DNA of 64,000 bases from Bacteroidales bacterium (GTDB taxonomy: Bacteria; Bacteroidota; Bacteroidia; Bacteroidales; UBA4417). Shown in pieces: positions 44,198 to 52,929 of this stretch. The notes under the pieces were generated by a model that searched no databases, had not been told where the DNA came from, and saw nothing but the letters and a program-made list of their open reading frames with translations. Position 1 is the stretch's first letter, and each line of letters opens with the position of its first letter. The position numbers were made by a program, and so were the translations under genes. Where the stretch lies: positions 32,289 to 96,288 of the forward strand of contig JAURYB010000117.1 of the NCBI GenBank assembly GCA_030654075.1, given 5' to 3'.

Positions 44198-45841
44198 ATG
44201 AAATACATTTTTATCCTTGCTACTGTTATGTTGGTCATGTCAGCATGTACTACCCAATACCAGGCCACCAATTACGACGATATTTATTATTCGCCAAAAA
44301 ATCAACCACAGGCAACGAAACATGCTGTGGTTGTAAATACTCCTGAAACGGATGCAAATGCTTATAGTCAGATCGAACAAACTCCGGCAGAGGCAAATAC
44401 ATACCCGGATACAACTTATTATGCACAGGATCAGCAGAATGCTGTCGATAATAATGTAAATACAGATCCTGGTTATAACCAGGATGATTACTATGATTAT
44501 GCATATTCGGCACGCATCCGCAGATTTTACGACCCATATTCATATAACAGTTACTACAACGACTATTACACCAATTCATACTGGTACGATCCCAATCCCT
44601 GGAATTACGGGACAAGTATCTATATGGGCTATAACTGGTGGGGTCCTTCATTTTCATTCGGCTATAATCCCTGGTACCTGAATTCTTATTACGGATTTGG
44701 TTATGGATACGATTATGGTTATGGATATGGTTATGGCAGCTATGGTTATGGCAGTTACGGTTATAGCGGTTATAGCGGTTATATCGGTTATATGAATGGT
44801 TATTATAATGGTTACTGGAACGGTTATTACGATGGGAGTTATTATAACAGCTATGATCAAAATTCATTTTATTATGGCCACCGAGGTTCAGTTGGGAGTA
44901 CAAGTAGCATAAGTAACATATCGCGCAATACCTTAAAATCCAGCGAGACGACTTTTGGAGAAAGATATGAAGCAAGAAATAACGGAGGAAGAAACATCGA
45001 GAAAAGCAGCATAGTAAATGGAACCGGTGAAGGCAGGACTTCAGTTACAACTCCTACCCGAAGCACAATATCCACTGATGGCACAAAAAGCACTTTAACA
45101 AGAGGTACTGCCATTCCACAAGATTCAAGGAACACAGCAACCAGAGCCACACAGAACACCAATACACGTACCCAAAGCCCGGCTAACAGTTCGAACACCA
45201 ACCGCACAAATGCTACTAATACTTCTACACAGAGAACTGGAACCAGCACTCAACGGCCCACTAATGGAAGCACTCAACCACAGAGACAATACCAATATAT
45301 TTCGCCAAACCGGAGTAATCAGAATACCAATACTCAAAACAGAACCAACGCCAATCCTGGCAACGGACGCAGCACGCAGTCTTACACATCGCCTGAGTAC
45401 AATCGACCACGATCGGGCCAGGAATATACATCCCCTAGTTACCGTAGTTCCCAGCCTTCAGGCAACGAGCAGAATAATAACTCCAGGGTAACACCGCCTT
45501 CGAACAGTAATCCTTCGCAAGGTAACAACACCCGCACGTACACTCAACCTACTAATAACCGGCCGGCATCAAATACACGATCCAACGAGAATTACCAGGC
45601 ACCACGAAATAATACTAACTCTCAACCTGCCCGCACAAATACTTATTCCGCACCTCAGCGAAGCAGTTCACCAGCTCCTTCGCGTTCGAGCGAAAGCTAT
45701 ACCCCTTCCCGTAGCTCTTCATCCGGCTCAAGCGGAAGTTCTTCTTCAGGGTCAAGCAGGAGTTCTTCATCCGGCTCAAGCAGTGGTTCTTCATCAGGCT
45801 CAAGCAGTGGTTCTTCATCAGGATCAGGTCACCGCAGGTAA
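44198..45841 (+). CDS. Low-complexity lipoprotein, Tyr/Gly-rich then Asn/Thr/Ser-rich
   Basis: A 547-residue protein. The signal peptide ends in lipobox VMSAC (Cys17). Residues about 90-230 are extremely rich in Tyr, Gly, Asn and Trp (YGYDYGYGYGYG, repeated GYSGY and NGYYNGYWNGYYDG). Residues about 290-510 are rich in Asn, Thr, Ser, Pro, Gln and Arg. The tail consists of GSSS repeats ending GSGHRR. There is no globular domain. It is presumably anchored in the outer membrane and may make a sticky, disordered or prion-like surface layer; this is inference from composition. I start at ATG 44198, which has a strong ribosome-binding site; the open frame extends far upstream into antisense proS, which is not coding. 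Confidence 0.8.
   Translation: MKYIFILATVMLVMSACTTQYQATNYDDIYYSPKNQPQATKHAVVVNTPETDANAYSQIEQTPAEANTYPDTTYYAQDQQNAVDNNVNTDPGYNQDDYYDYAYSARIRRFYDPYSYNSYYNDYYTNSYWYDPNPWNYGTSIYMGYNWWGPSFSFGYNPWYLNSYYGFGYGYDYGYGYGYGSYGYGSYGYSGYSGYIGYMNGYYNGYWNGYYDGSYYNSYDQNSFYYGHRGSVGSTSSISNISRNTLKSSETTFGERYEARNNGGRNIEKSSIVNGTGEGRTSVTTPTRSTISTDGTKSTLTRGTAIPQDSRNTATRATQNTNTRTQSPANSSNTNRTNATNTSTQRTGTSTQRPTNGSTQPQRQYQYISPNRSNQNTNTQNRTNANPGNGRSTQSYTSPEYNRPRSGQEYTSPSYRSSQPSGNEQNNNSRVTPPSNSNPSQGNNTRTYTQPTNNRPASNTRSNENYQAPRNNTNSQPARTNTYSAPQRSSSPAPSRSSESYTPSRSSSSGSSGSSSSGSSRSSSSGSSSGSSSGSSSGSSSGSGHRR
45713..45832 (+). repeat. Coding 24-bp tandem repeat (five units)
   Basis: Units start at 45713, 45737, 45761, 45785 and 45809, each close to GGTTCTTCATCAGGCTCAAG plus CAGT, encoding GSSSGSSS. 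The last unit is degenerate. Changes in copy number keep the frame. Confidence 0.9.
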
Positions 45842-45878
45842 TTACTATCTTTTACTAACCAGTAAATTGAAATTTCTT

Positions 45879-45938
45879 AAAACCTGCACCTCTCAATAGG
45901 TTCAAAATTGGTGACGCCTTAAAGGTGGCAGGTTTTTT
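45879..45938 (+). terminator. Long-loop terminator after the low-complexity lipoprotein gene
   Basis: AAAACCTGCACC (45879-45890) pairs with GGTGGCAGGTTTT (45924-45936, one bulged G) and is followed by T. The loop of about 33 bases is long, so folding is plausible rather than certain. Confidence 0.65.
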
Positions 45939-45963
45939 GTTGTCGAAAAAAAAATATACAGCT

Positions 45964-47433
45964 ATGAAAAAGACATTTGCAATACTAATTTTAACTTTAT
46001 TTTCAGCAACACTGTTTGCTCAGAATGAGACTGACGCGCTACGCTATTCCCTTATAAATTACAATGGTACAGCAAGGTTTATGGGCATGTCTGGTGCTTA
46101 TGGGGCTCTGGGAGCTAATTTTTCCAGCCTCAGCCAAAATCCGGCTGGTATCGGGCTTTACCGCAAATCAGAATTCACAATAACGCCTGTTTTGTCTTCA
46201 AATAACACCGAATCCAACTACATTGGCAGTATGAATAGTGATGCCCGTACCACACTTTACCTGGCAAATATCGGGTACGTAATGTCGATTAAGCTAAATG
46301 AAAACAATGCCAGCCATCTTAAACAAATTCAGTTTGGATTTGGGATGAACATGCAAGCTATGTTCAATAACCGAACGATGATGAATGGCGTAAATTCTTC
46401 ATCTGATAGCACTCTCATGATGAAATATCGTGATGATGCTGACTATGCCGGCAGTGACAGGGCTAATCTCGATGATTTTGGCGCAGGCCTGGCATACGAC
46501 GCAAACCTGCTCTACCAGGACGAAAATAGTATCTGGCAAGTGGATCTTCCTTATGGCCCGCTTCAACAAACCAAATCCATTGAAACCCGGGGTGGAATAA
46601 CGGAAACAGTTATCAGCGCCGGAACAAATTTTGATGACAAGCTTTTCCTGGGAATAACTTTTGGGTTCCCTCATATTAATTACCAGGAAGAAAGCACCTA
46701 CACGGAGAAAGATGATAATAATCTGAGCCCGTATTTAAAGTCTTTTAGCCGAACAGAATACCTTAACACCAAAGGAACCGGGTTCAATTTCAAGTTTGGC
46801 TTTATTTACAAACCGGTTGATTATATCCGGATTGGCGGTGCCATACATACTCCAACAGCATACAACGACATGCATGATTCATATGGCGCAACCATGACCG
46901 CATATTACGACCAACCTCCAATTTCCGGCAATCCCAGTACCCGTTTCGAAGCCATTTCGCCTGATGGGAATTATGATTATAAAATCACTACTCCTATGAG
47001 AGCCCTCGGAAGCCTTGCGTTTATTATCGGGCAACACGGGTTAATCAGCGCTGATTACGAATATATTGATTATTCCTCCGCGCGATTACGTGCCAGTGAT
47101 TATACCTTCCAGGATGAAAACAACGCCATTCGTACAACGTACACCACTGCCAACAACTTTAGGTTTGGAACTGAATGGAAAGCAGGGATGTTTGCTTTCA
47201 GAGGAGGATATAGTTTATATGGCTCACCCTATAAAAATGAAGGCATGTCGGGATTAGGTTCCCGTAACGGCTATTCTTTAGGTTTTGGGATTCAGGAGAA
47301 GGCCTATTTTCTTGATTTCTCCTACAATCACATGAGCTCGAAAGATTTATATTACATTTACGGTTACGCCCCAGCTTCCAGCAACACATACAACAGTAAT
47401 TCATACAGTTTTACGCTGGGATTCAGACTATAA
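45964..47433 (+). CDS. FadL/OmpP1-like outer-membrane transport protein
   Basis: A 489-residue outer-membrane barrel. The signal peptide is MKKTFAILILTLFSATLFAQ, which sets the start at 45964, not at the in-frame codon at 45925. The segment FMGMSGAYGALGANFSSLSQNPAGIGLYRKSEF (about 38-70) is the N-terminal hatch and NPAG motif of the OmpP1/FadL/TodX fold. Later strands have GTGFNFKFGFIYKPVDYIRIGGAIHTPTAY and the C-terminal YSFTLGFRL. FadL proteins carry hydrophobic compounds such as long-chain fatty acids across the outer membrane; the substrate here is unknown. It has its own terminator. Confidence 0.85.
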   Translation: MKKTFAILILTLFSATLFAQNETDALRYSLINYNGTARFMGMSGAYGALGANFSSLSQNPAGIGLYRKSEFTITPVLSSNNTESNYIGSMNSDARTTLYLANIGYVMSIKLNENNASHLKQIQFGFGMNMQAMFNNRTMMNGVNSSSDSTLMMKYRDDADYAGSDRANLDDFGAGLAYDANLLYQDENSIWQVDLPYGPLQQTKSIETRGGITETVISAGTNFDDKLFLGITFGFPHINYQEESTYTEKDDNNLSPYLKSFSRTEYLNTKGTGFNFKFGFIYKPVDYIRIGGAIHTPTAYNDMHDSYGATMTAYYDQPPISGNPSTRFEAISPDGNYDYKITTPMRALGSLAFIIGQHGLISADYEYIDYSSARLRASDYTFQDENNAIRTTYTTANNFRFGTEWKAGMFAFRGGYSLYGSPYKNEGMSGLGSRNGYSLGFGIQEKAYFLDFSYNHMSSKDLYYIYGYAPASSNTYNSNSYSFTLGFRL

Positions 47434-47474
47434 TGCGGGTTTAATGCAACTAAATCGGTTTAAGATCAACGTTT

Positions 47475-47505
47475 AAAAAAATCCTGCACTTGCAGGATTT
47501 TTTTT
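47475..47505 (+). terminator. Intrinsic terminator of the FadL-like gene
   Basis: A-run, ATCCTGC stem, ACTT loop, GCAGGAT and a T-run: the perfect stem with flanking A/T reaches 13 bp. Confidence 0.92.
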
Positions 47506-47608
47506 GATAATTTTCAATAATTCTGTTAACAGGCTTATTGGTAAGGAATCAGATTCAGACTGATGAAAGTATTTATTGGATATCACAAAACCTTGTCCGC
47601 AACAGTTT

Positions 47609-47636
47609 GTTTAATGATTATTACAAATCATTAAAC
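47609..47636. promoter_or_regulatory. Perfect dyad just upstream of ndh
   Basis: GTTTAATGATT (47609-47619), six bases, AATCATTAAAC (47626-47636): eleven of eleven bases pair. It ends 14 bases before the ndh ATG. It could be an operator or an mRNA hairpin over the ribosome-binding region. It does not fit the Rex consensus I know, nor the FNR one. Confidence 0.55.
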
Positions 47637-47650
47637 CTGTATAATTAACA

Positions 47651-48934
47651 ATGCAACTCAATATTCCCGAAACCCGGCAAAAACGTGTTCTTATAGCAGG
47701 AGGTGGATTTGCCGGGCTTAAAATAGCCACTAAGCTTGCTGACAGTGATTTCCAGGTCGTGCTTATCGACAAAAATAATTTTCACCAGTTTCAACCCTTA
47801 TTTTACCAGGTAGCCACCGCCGGCCTTGAACCCAGCGCCATATCATTTCCATTGAGGAAAATATTCCACAGCTCTGAGAATGTCTTTATCCGGGTAGCTG
47901 AAATTACAGGTGTAAATACGATTAATAAAGAAGTTATAACGACACTGGGCTCTTTGACCTATGACATCCTGGTATTGGCAATGGGTGTAGATACCAACTT
48001 CTTCGGAATGAAACAAATTGCCCAGTATGCCATTCCTATGAAATCGGTGGCAGAAGCTCTCAGCCTGAGAAATAAAATATTGCAGAACTTTGAAGATGCT
48101 TTGATAGAACAAGACGCTGAAAAGAAAAAAGCGCTGCTGAATATTGTTGTCGTTGGTGGAGGACCGACTGGTGTTGAAGTTTCAGGTACACTGGCTGAAA
48201 TGAGAAAATTCATTCTTCCAAAAGACTATCCGGAAATTGATTTCAGCCAGATGAACATATACCTGGTAGAGGCCGGAAGCCGCGTTTTAGGCGGAATGAC
48301 CGAGCAATCGGCAAGTCATGCCAAAGGTTATCTTCATAAACTTGGGGTAAAAGTATTGTGTAACGCGCAGGTGAGCGAGTACGACGGAGAAAAAGTCAGC
48401 ATCCTCAACAATATTCAGATTCCCGCAAAAACCTTGGTTTGGGCGGCTGGAGTCTCGGGCAGTCAAACTGCAGGGCTGAATACGGAATTATATACACGCG
48501 GCAATCGCATCAAAGTAAACTCATTTAACCAAGTGGAAGGCTTTGATGATATTTACGCCCTGGGGGACAACGCGTATATGACGGAAAGCAATTATCCCAA
48601 CGGGCATCCTCAGATGGCGCAACCAGCTATTCAACAGGCAAAGTTGCTTGCGCAGAACCTTAAACGCCAGCAAAAGAATAAACCAATGAAGCCGTATCAC
48701 TATTTCAACAAAGGTTCCATGGCAACCATCGGGCGAAATCTTGCCGTGGTAGAACTGCCTTTTGTTCGTTTTTATGGATTCTTTGCCTGGCTCACATGGA
48801 TGTTTGTTCACCTGATGGCTATTGTTGGAGTTAAAAACAGATTACTGGTATTTATAAATTGGTTTTGGAATTATGTCACTTACGATCAGTCGCTGCGCCT
48901 GATAATTAAGCCTGCGGTGAGGAAGGATGGTTGA
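47651..48934 (+). CDS. ndh: Type II NADH:quinone oxidoreductase (NDH-2)
   Basis: A single-subunit, non-proton-pumping NADH dehydrogenase at the inner membrane. It has 427 residues. The FAD-binding GGGFAG lies in RVLIAGGGFAGLKIATKL (about 12-29) and the NADH-binding GGGPTG in NIVVVGGGPTGVEVSGTLAEM (about 164-184). FHQFQPLFYQVATAGLEPSAI is the NDH-2 family block near 45-65, and DDIYALGDNA (near 300) is the second FAD contact. The C-terminus FYGFFAWLTWMFVHLMAIVG and following helix form the membrane anchor. The gene is monocistronic, with a perfect dyad just before the start that suggests regulation by redox or oxygen state (inference). Confidence 0.95.
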   Translation: MQLNIPETRQKRVLIAGGGFAGLKIATKLADSDFQVVLIDKNNFHQFQPLFYQVATAGLEPSAISFPLRKIFHSSENVFIRVAEITGVNTINKEVITTLGSLTYDILVLAMGVDTNFFGMKQIAQYAIPMKSVAEALSLRNKILQNFEDALIEQDAEKKKALLNIVVVGGGPTGVEVSGTLAEMRKFILPKDYPEIDFSQMNIYLVEAGSRVLGGMTEQSASHAKGYLHKLGVKVLCNAQVSEYDGEKVSILNNIQIPAKTLVWAAGVSGSQTAGLNTELYTRGNRIKVNSFNQVEGFDDIYALGDNAYMTESNYPNGHPQMAQPAIQQAKLLAQNLKRQQKNKPMKPYHYFNKGSMATIGRNLAVVELPFVRFYGFFAWLTWMFVHLMAIVGVKNRLLVFINWFWNYVTYDQSLRLIIKPAVRKDG

Positions 48935-48937
48935 TGG

Positions 48938-48979
48938 TTATTCGTTAATCGTTATTCGTTAATCGTAAATCGTAGATTG
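48938..48979. repeat. Heptad array after ndh (GTTATTC/GTTAATC)
   Basis: Six exact 7-base steps: GTTATTC, GTTAATC, GTTATTC, GTTAATC, GTAAATC, GTAGATT. It begins 4 bases after the ndh stop codon. Confidence 0.9.
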
Positions 48980-49031
48980 TCTAAATCAAAAAGAGAGAAT
49001 AGGTCAAGAACGCAGAATAAGAAATAAATTT

Positions 49032-49238
49032 TCAGCTATCAAAAATATCGGGAAGCTGCATTCGCAGCGTTGTCATTTTTAATATCTCAGATCGTTGGAA
49101 ATCATTGTAAACACTCCAGTTGGCAATTTCATCGAGTTTGCGGAAACATCCTACACATTTCCCCTTATGATCAAGCGTACATACTCCCCTGCATGGAGAT
49201 TTTACCTGATTGTTAGTTTCCTCGTGAGTATGTAACAT
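49032..49238 (-). CDS. DUF1289 small cysteine-rich protein
   Basis: A 68-residue protein with VKSPCRGVCTLDHKGKCVGC followed by FRKLDEIANW (12-41). This is the DUF1289 signature with four cysteines (CxxxC ... CxxC), likely a zinc or iron-sulfur site. DUF1289 proteins are often fused to or next to oxidoreductases; here it converges on ndh, which is tempting but weak evidence for a link. The function is unknown. It ends well short of the ndh heptad array. Confidence 0.9.
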   Translation of the reverse strand: MLHTHEETNNQVKSPCRGVCTLDHKGKCVGCFRKLDEIANWSVYNDFQRSEILKMTTLRMQLPDIFDS

Positions 49239-49396
49239 GTTTGATTATTTATATTGTAGAACGATTCATTTTACAAAAAGTTCATATCGCAACTATAATT
49301 GGCACAAAGTAATATATTTTTTTACAGTATTCGCTAATCCTGTTATACTTTAAAAAGAAAATAATGTACTTTTAACCTGCTATTAAATAATTGGCT

Positions 49397-50935
49397 ATGC
49401 TTGTTAAAACATTCGGGTGCGCTATTCAAGGTATCACGGCTACAGTTATAACAATTGAAGTCAACGTTGATCAGGGGATTCAATTCTCTATGGTTGGATT
49501 GCCAGACAATGCAGTTAAGGAAAGCCACCAGCGGATTGAAGCTGCACTACAAAATATCGGCTATAAGTTTCCACGAAAAAAGATAATAATCAATATGGCC
49601 CCGGCTGATATCCGGAAAGAAGGCTCATCATACGATCTCCCAATAGCCATTGGATTGCTGGCAGCATCGGAGCAATTACTTACCGATGTGCTGGATAAAT
49701 ATGTTATTATGGGCGAATTATCGCTCGACGGCAGTCTTCAACCCATAAAAGGAGCTTTACCAATTGCCATTGAAGCCCGCGATAATGGATACAAAGGGTT
49801 TATTCTTCCGGCAGTGAACGCGCGCGAAGCCGCCATTGTTAATGACCTGGAAGTTTTTGGAGTAGAAACACTGAACGAGGTCATACAGTTTCTGGAAGGC
49901 AGCCTCCAGCTTGAGCCCATCATTGTTAACACCCGCGAAGAATTCTATTCACATCTCGATAGTTACGAATTCGACTTCAGTGATGTAAAAGGCCAGGAAA
50001 ACATAAAACGTTCACTGGAAATTGCTGCAGCAGGCGGTCATAACGTAATTTTGATCGGGCCTCCCGGCTCCGGCAAAACCATGCTTGCCAAGCGGCTTCC
50101 TTCCATTTTACCCCCGCTCAACCTGCACGAAGCGCTCGAAACCACCAAGATACATTCCGTTGCGGGTAAGATGGAGCGCGAAACGGCACTGATAAGTATC
50201 CGGCCATTCAGAAGTCCGCACCACACCATTTCGGACGTAGCGCTGGTCGGAGGTGGAGGAAATCCGCAACCCGGGGAAATTTCCTTAGCGAATAACGGCG
50301 TTTTATTCCTCGACGAATTGCCTGAATTTAAGCGTACAGTTCTGGAAGTTCTCCGCCAACCTTTGGAAGACAGGGTTATTACTATATCAAGAGCCAAATT
50401 TTCGGTCACATACCCGGCAAGTTTTATGTTGATTGCAGCCATGAATCCTTGTCCCTGCGGATATTACAACCATCCGGAAAAAGATTGTGTCTGCGGACCG
50501 GGCATCGTACAGAAATACCTGAATAAAATTTCAGGTCCCCTGCTCGACCGCATAGATATTCATGTGGAAGTGGTTCCGGTTCCTTTCAGGGAACTTACCA
50601 GTTTACGGCAATCGGAGAAAAGTGCATCCATCCGCGAAAGAGTCACCCGTGCCAGGCTTGTACAGGAAGAACGGTATAAGGACAGCAAGAATATCCACTG
50701 TAACGCTCAAATGAGCAGCAAAATGCTAAGACAGATTTGCGTTATCACGGAAGAAGGTCATAACCTGCTGAAAACAGCCATGGAAAAACTGAGTTTATCG
50801 GCCCGTGCTTACGACCGGATCCTGAAAGTTTCACGTACAATTGCTGATCTCGATAACAGCCCCGACATTAAAACTGAACACCTGGCTGAGGCAATCCATT
50901 ACCGTAGTCTTGACAGGGAAACATGGGGAGGATAA
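49397..50935 (+). CDS. comM: YifB/ComM family Mg-chelatase-like AAA+ ATPase
   Basis: A 512-residue ATPase. The N-terminal Lon-substrate-like domain (1-170) has [20 protein letters not shown] and [20 protein letters not shown]. The AAA+ core has Walker [10 protein letters not shown] (near 220), [20 protein letters not shown] and [20 protein letters not shown] (Walker B). The cysteine-rich [20 protein letters not shown] is the family hallmark, and the C-terminal domain ends RTIADLDNS. ComM is a helicase that drives branch migration during natural transformation. The true start is ATG 49397; the frame opens six bases earlier at TTG. Confidence 0.95.
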   Translation: MLVKTFGCAIQGITATVITIEVNVDQGIQFSMVGLPDNAVKESHQRIEAALQNIGYKFPRKKIIINMAPADIRKEGSSYDLPIAIGLLAASEQLLTDVLDKYVIMGELSLDGSLQPIKGALPIAIEARDNGYKGFILPAVNAREAAIVNDLEVFGVETLNEVIQFLEGSLQLEPIIVNTREEFYSHLDSYEFDFSDVKGQENIKRSLEIAAAGGHNVILIGPPGSGKTMLAKRLPSILPPLNLHEALETTKIHSVAGKMERETALISIRPFRSPHHTISDVALVGGGGNPQPGEISLANNGVLFLDELPEFKRTVLEVLRQPLEDRVITISRAKFSVTYPASFMLIAAMNPCPCGYYNHPEKDCVCGPGIVQKYLNKISGPLLDRIDIHVEVVPVPFRELTSLRQSEKSASIRERVTRARLVQEERYKDSKNIHCNAQMSSKMLRQICVITEEGHNLLKTAMEKLSLSARAYDRILKVSRTIADLDNSPDIKTEHLAEAIHYRSLDRETWGG

Positions 50936-51256
50936 ATTATTTCATGTTTCAGAGTTTCAAGTTTCAGAGTTAAAAAAATTATAAAACCTTCGGTGTTAAA
51001 AGCTCCTGGTGCTGCAAGAAATTATGGCAAAGAAAATATCTATGCTGTGTTCGTTTCATCCGGTCCATGGTTCAATTTAATTGAACTTAACTTGTTTATC
51101 CCAATATTTTCCCCGCGTTTTATAGCTTCTTTCACAAATTAAAAGAAAATGTAAGCTATTCCATAATCTATATTGATTGAAAGTTGTTTTACTTTTACCG
51201 TTCAATGTTCGGAATACTTTATATTACCTTCGTTTTAACTTTAATTCCAGAATCAC
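50936..51256. other. 321-base intergenic region between comM and the aminopeptidase gene
   Basis: It begins with a 7/8-bp array (GTTTCAGA, GTTTCAA, GTTTCAGA; 50940-50971), five bases after the comM stop codon. A TACCTTCG (51235-51242), one base off the -7 consensus, lies 15 bases before the next ATG. I see nothing else. Confidence 0.6.
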
Positions 51257-52702
51257 ATGCTACCAGAAATCGTAAAAAAATCAGATTTCAATAAAAACGA
51301 AACCATTATTTACCTGGTTTCTGAGATTTCAGATCTACCCATTGACAGCTTTGACGAAAAGGAAACTGAATATATTTCCAAAAGGTTAGCCGAAAAAAAT
51401 CAAAATACTATCATTTTAAATAAACTTGGACATATAGTGGTTGTTTACAAACTTGGAACGGTCGAGGAAACAACAAAAGACAAGTTGATAGAAAAATACC
51501 GGAAATCAGGCGAAAGTCTGTTGGGATTATTTAATGATCATAAAATTGAAAATGTCTGCATTATTGATTCCAGCCACATGCCAGTCGAAACACTTGCTTT
51601 TGCTGAAGGTATGGTATTAGGCAATTACCAGTTCCTTAAATACCGTAAAGACCGGGAAGAAAAGGAATCGTCTCTTAAAACGGTTGAAATTGTAAGTTCG
51701 GATCTTTCGGACAAAGATATTTCAGAATTAAATATTCTTTGCAAAGCTGTTTATACCTGCCGTTCACTCATCAACGAACCACTTTCGACACTCAATGCCG
51801 AAAAACTGGCGCAGGATTTCGAAATTATGGCGCAGGAAGCAGGTATAAAAATTGAAGTTCTGAATAAGCAGAAGATTGAAGCATTGAAAATGGGAGGATT
51901 GCTTGCAGTTAACTTTGGAAGTATTGATCCCCCAACTTTCAGCATAATGGAATACAAACCTGAAGGTGCTGTTAACGACAAACCTATTGTTTTTATAGGC
52001 AAAGGCGTGGTATACGATACCGGCGGACTGAGCCTGAAGCCAACTTCATCCATGGATACCATGAAATGTGATATGTCGGGCGCTGCGGCCGTTGCTTCCG
52101 CGATATACGCGATAGCGCTGGCTAAATTGCCGGTTTATGTGATTGCTCTTGTGCCTGCGACCGACAACAGGCCCGATGGAAATGCTTATGTTCCGGGAGA
52201 TATTATCACCATGATGGATGGAACAACCGTTGAAGTTCTGAATACGGATGCGGAAGGCAGGCTGATACTTGCCGATGCGCTTACTTATGCTAAAAAATAT
52301 GATCCTTTGCTGGTAATAGATGTTGCCACACTTACAGGAGCCGCAGAAGCTGCTTTAGGCCGTATAGGAATTGCAGGAATGCATAATAAAGCTGAAAATT
52401 ATTTCCCTCAACTGGTAAAATCAAGTTTCAGCGTTTGCGAACGGATTGCGGAATTCCCATTCTGGGATGACTACGAAGAGCTATTGAAATCAGAAATTGC
52501 TGATCTGAAAAACATAGGCGGTAAGTTTGCCGGGGCAATCACTGCTGGTAAATTCTTACAGCATTTTACGGATTACCCCTGGATTCACCTGGATATTGCG
52601 GGTCCTGCTTTTATTGATAAACGGGATAGTTACAGGACAGCTGGAGGAACAGGAGTTGGAGTAAGGTTGTTGTTTGATTTTGTGAAAGGATTTGGGGGTT
52701 AG
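51257..52702 (+). CDS. pepA: Leucyl aminopeptidase (M17 family)
   Basis: A cytoplasmic metallo-aminopeptidase of 481 residues. The C-terminal catalytic domain has FIGKGVVYDTGGLSLKPTSS (near 247-266; metal-binding Lys and Asp), MDTMKCDMSGAAAV (Lys and Asp) and the M17 signature NTDAEGRL (near 330). The N-terminal domain (1-160) is divergent, as usual in the family, and ends with SLINEPLSTLNAEKLAQ. It cleaves N-terminal residues from peptides, so it serves peptide turnover. The last codons (KGFGG, stop) lie inside the GGATTTG-type repeat that follows, so repeat growth could reach the C-terminus. Confidence 0.95.
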   Translation: MLPEIVKKSDFNKNETIIYLVSEISDLPIDSFDEKETEYISKRLAEKNQNTIILNKLGHIVVVYKLGTVEETTKDKLIEKYRKSGESLLGLFNDHKIENVCIIDSSHMPVETLAFAEGMVLGNYQFLKYRKDREEKESSLKTVEIVSSDLSDKDISELNILCKAVYTCRSLINEPLSTLNAEKLAQDFEIMAQEAGIKIEVLNKQKIEALKMGGLLAVNFGSIDPPTFSIMEYKPEGAVNDKPIVFIGKGVVYDTGGLSLKPTSSMDTMKCDMSGAAAVASAIYAIALAKLPVYVIALVPATDNRPDGNAYVPGDIITMMDGTTVEVLNTDAEGRLILADALTYAKKYDPLLVIDVATLTGAAEAALGRIGIAGMHNKAENYFPQLVKSSFSVCERIAEFPFWDDYEELLKSEIADLKNIGGKFAGAITAGKFLQHFTDYPWIHLDIAGPAFIDKRDSYRTAGGTGVGVRLLFDFVKGFGG

Positions 52703-52751
52703 GATTTGGATTTGGGATTTGGATTTGGGATTTGGGATTTGGGATTTGGAT
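52688..52751. repeat. 6/7-bp array GGATTT/GGGATTT across the pepA stop codon
   Basis: About nine units alternate between GGATTT and GGGATTT. The array begins in the last five codons of pepA and includes its TAG stop codon. Confidence 0.9.
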
Positions 52752-52832
52752 ATAAAAAAAAGAGACGCGAGCATCGCGTCTGTACAAATGTGAAGGGTGG
52801 ATAAGGTAGAGACGCGATGCCTCGCATCTCTG
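52751..52832 (-). terminator. GACGCGA palindromic element with T-run, terminator of the phosphoesterase gene
   Basis: GACGCGA-GCA-TCGCGTC (52764-52780) is flanked by an A-run (52754-52761) that becomes a T-run on the minus strand, so it can terminate the metallophosphoesterase transcript. A second GAGACGCGATGC...GCATCTC copy lies at 52808-52831. GTAGAGACGCGAT-type palindromes are a dispersed element known from many bacterial genomes. Confidence 0.7.
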
Positions 52833-52929
52833 TGAATAAGGAAAGAAATTGAAAATAAAGGTTCAAAGGTTTTCGATGGTTAAATTTCAAATATTCATTC
52901 CAACATCCGAAATTGCACATTCGACATTT

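Noticed and set aside
44250..44975. 241-codon minus-strand frame opposite the low-complexity lipoprotein
   Set aside because: Its His/Asn/Tyr/Arg-rich translation is the mirror of the biased codons of the real gene; there is no start signal or domain.
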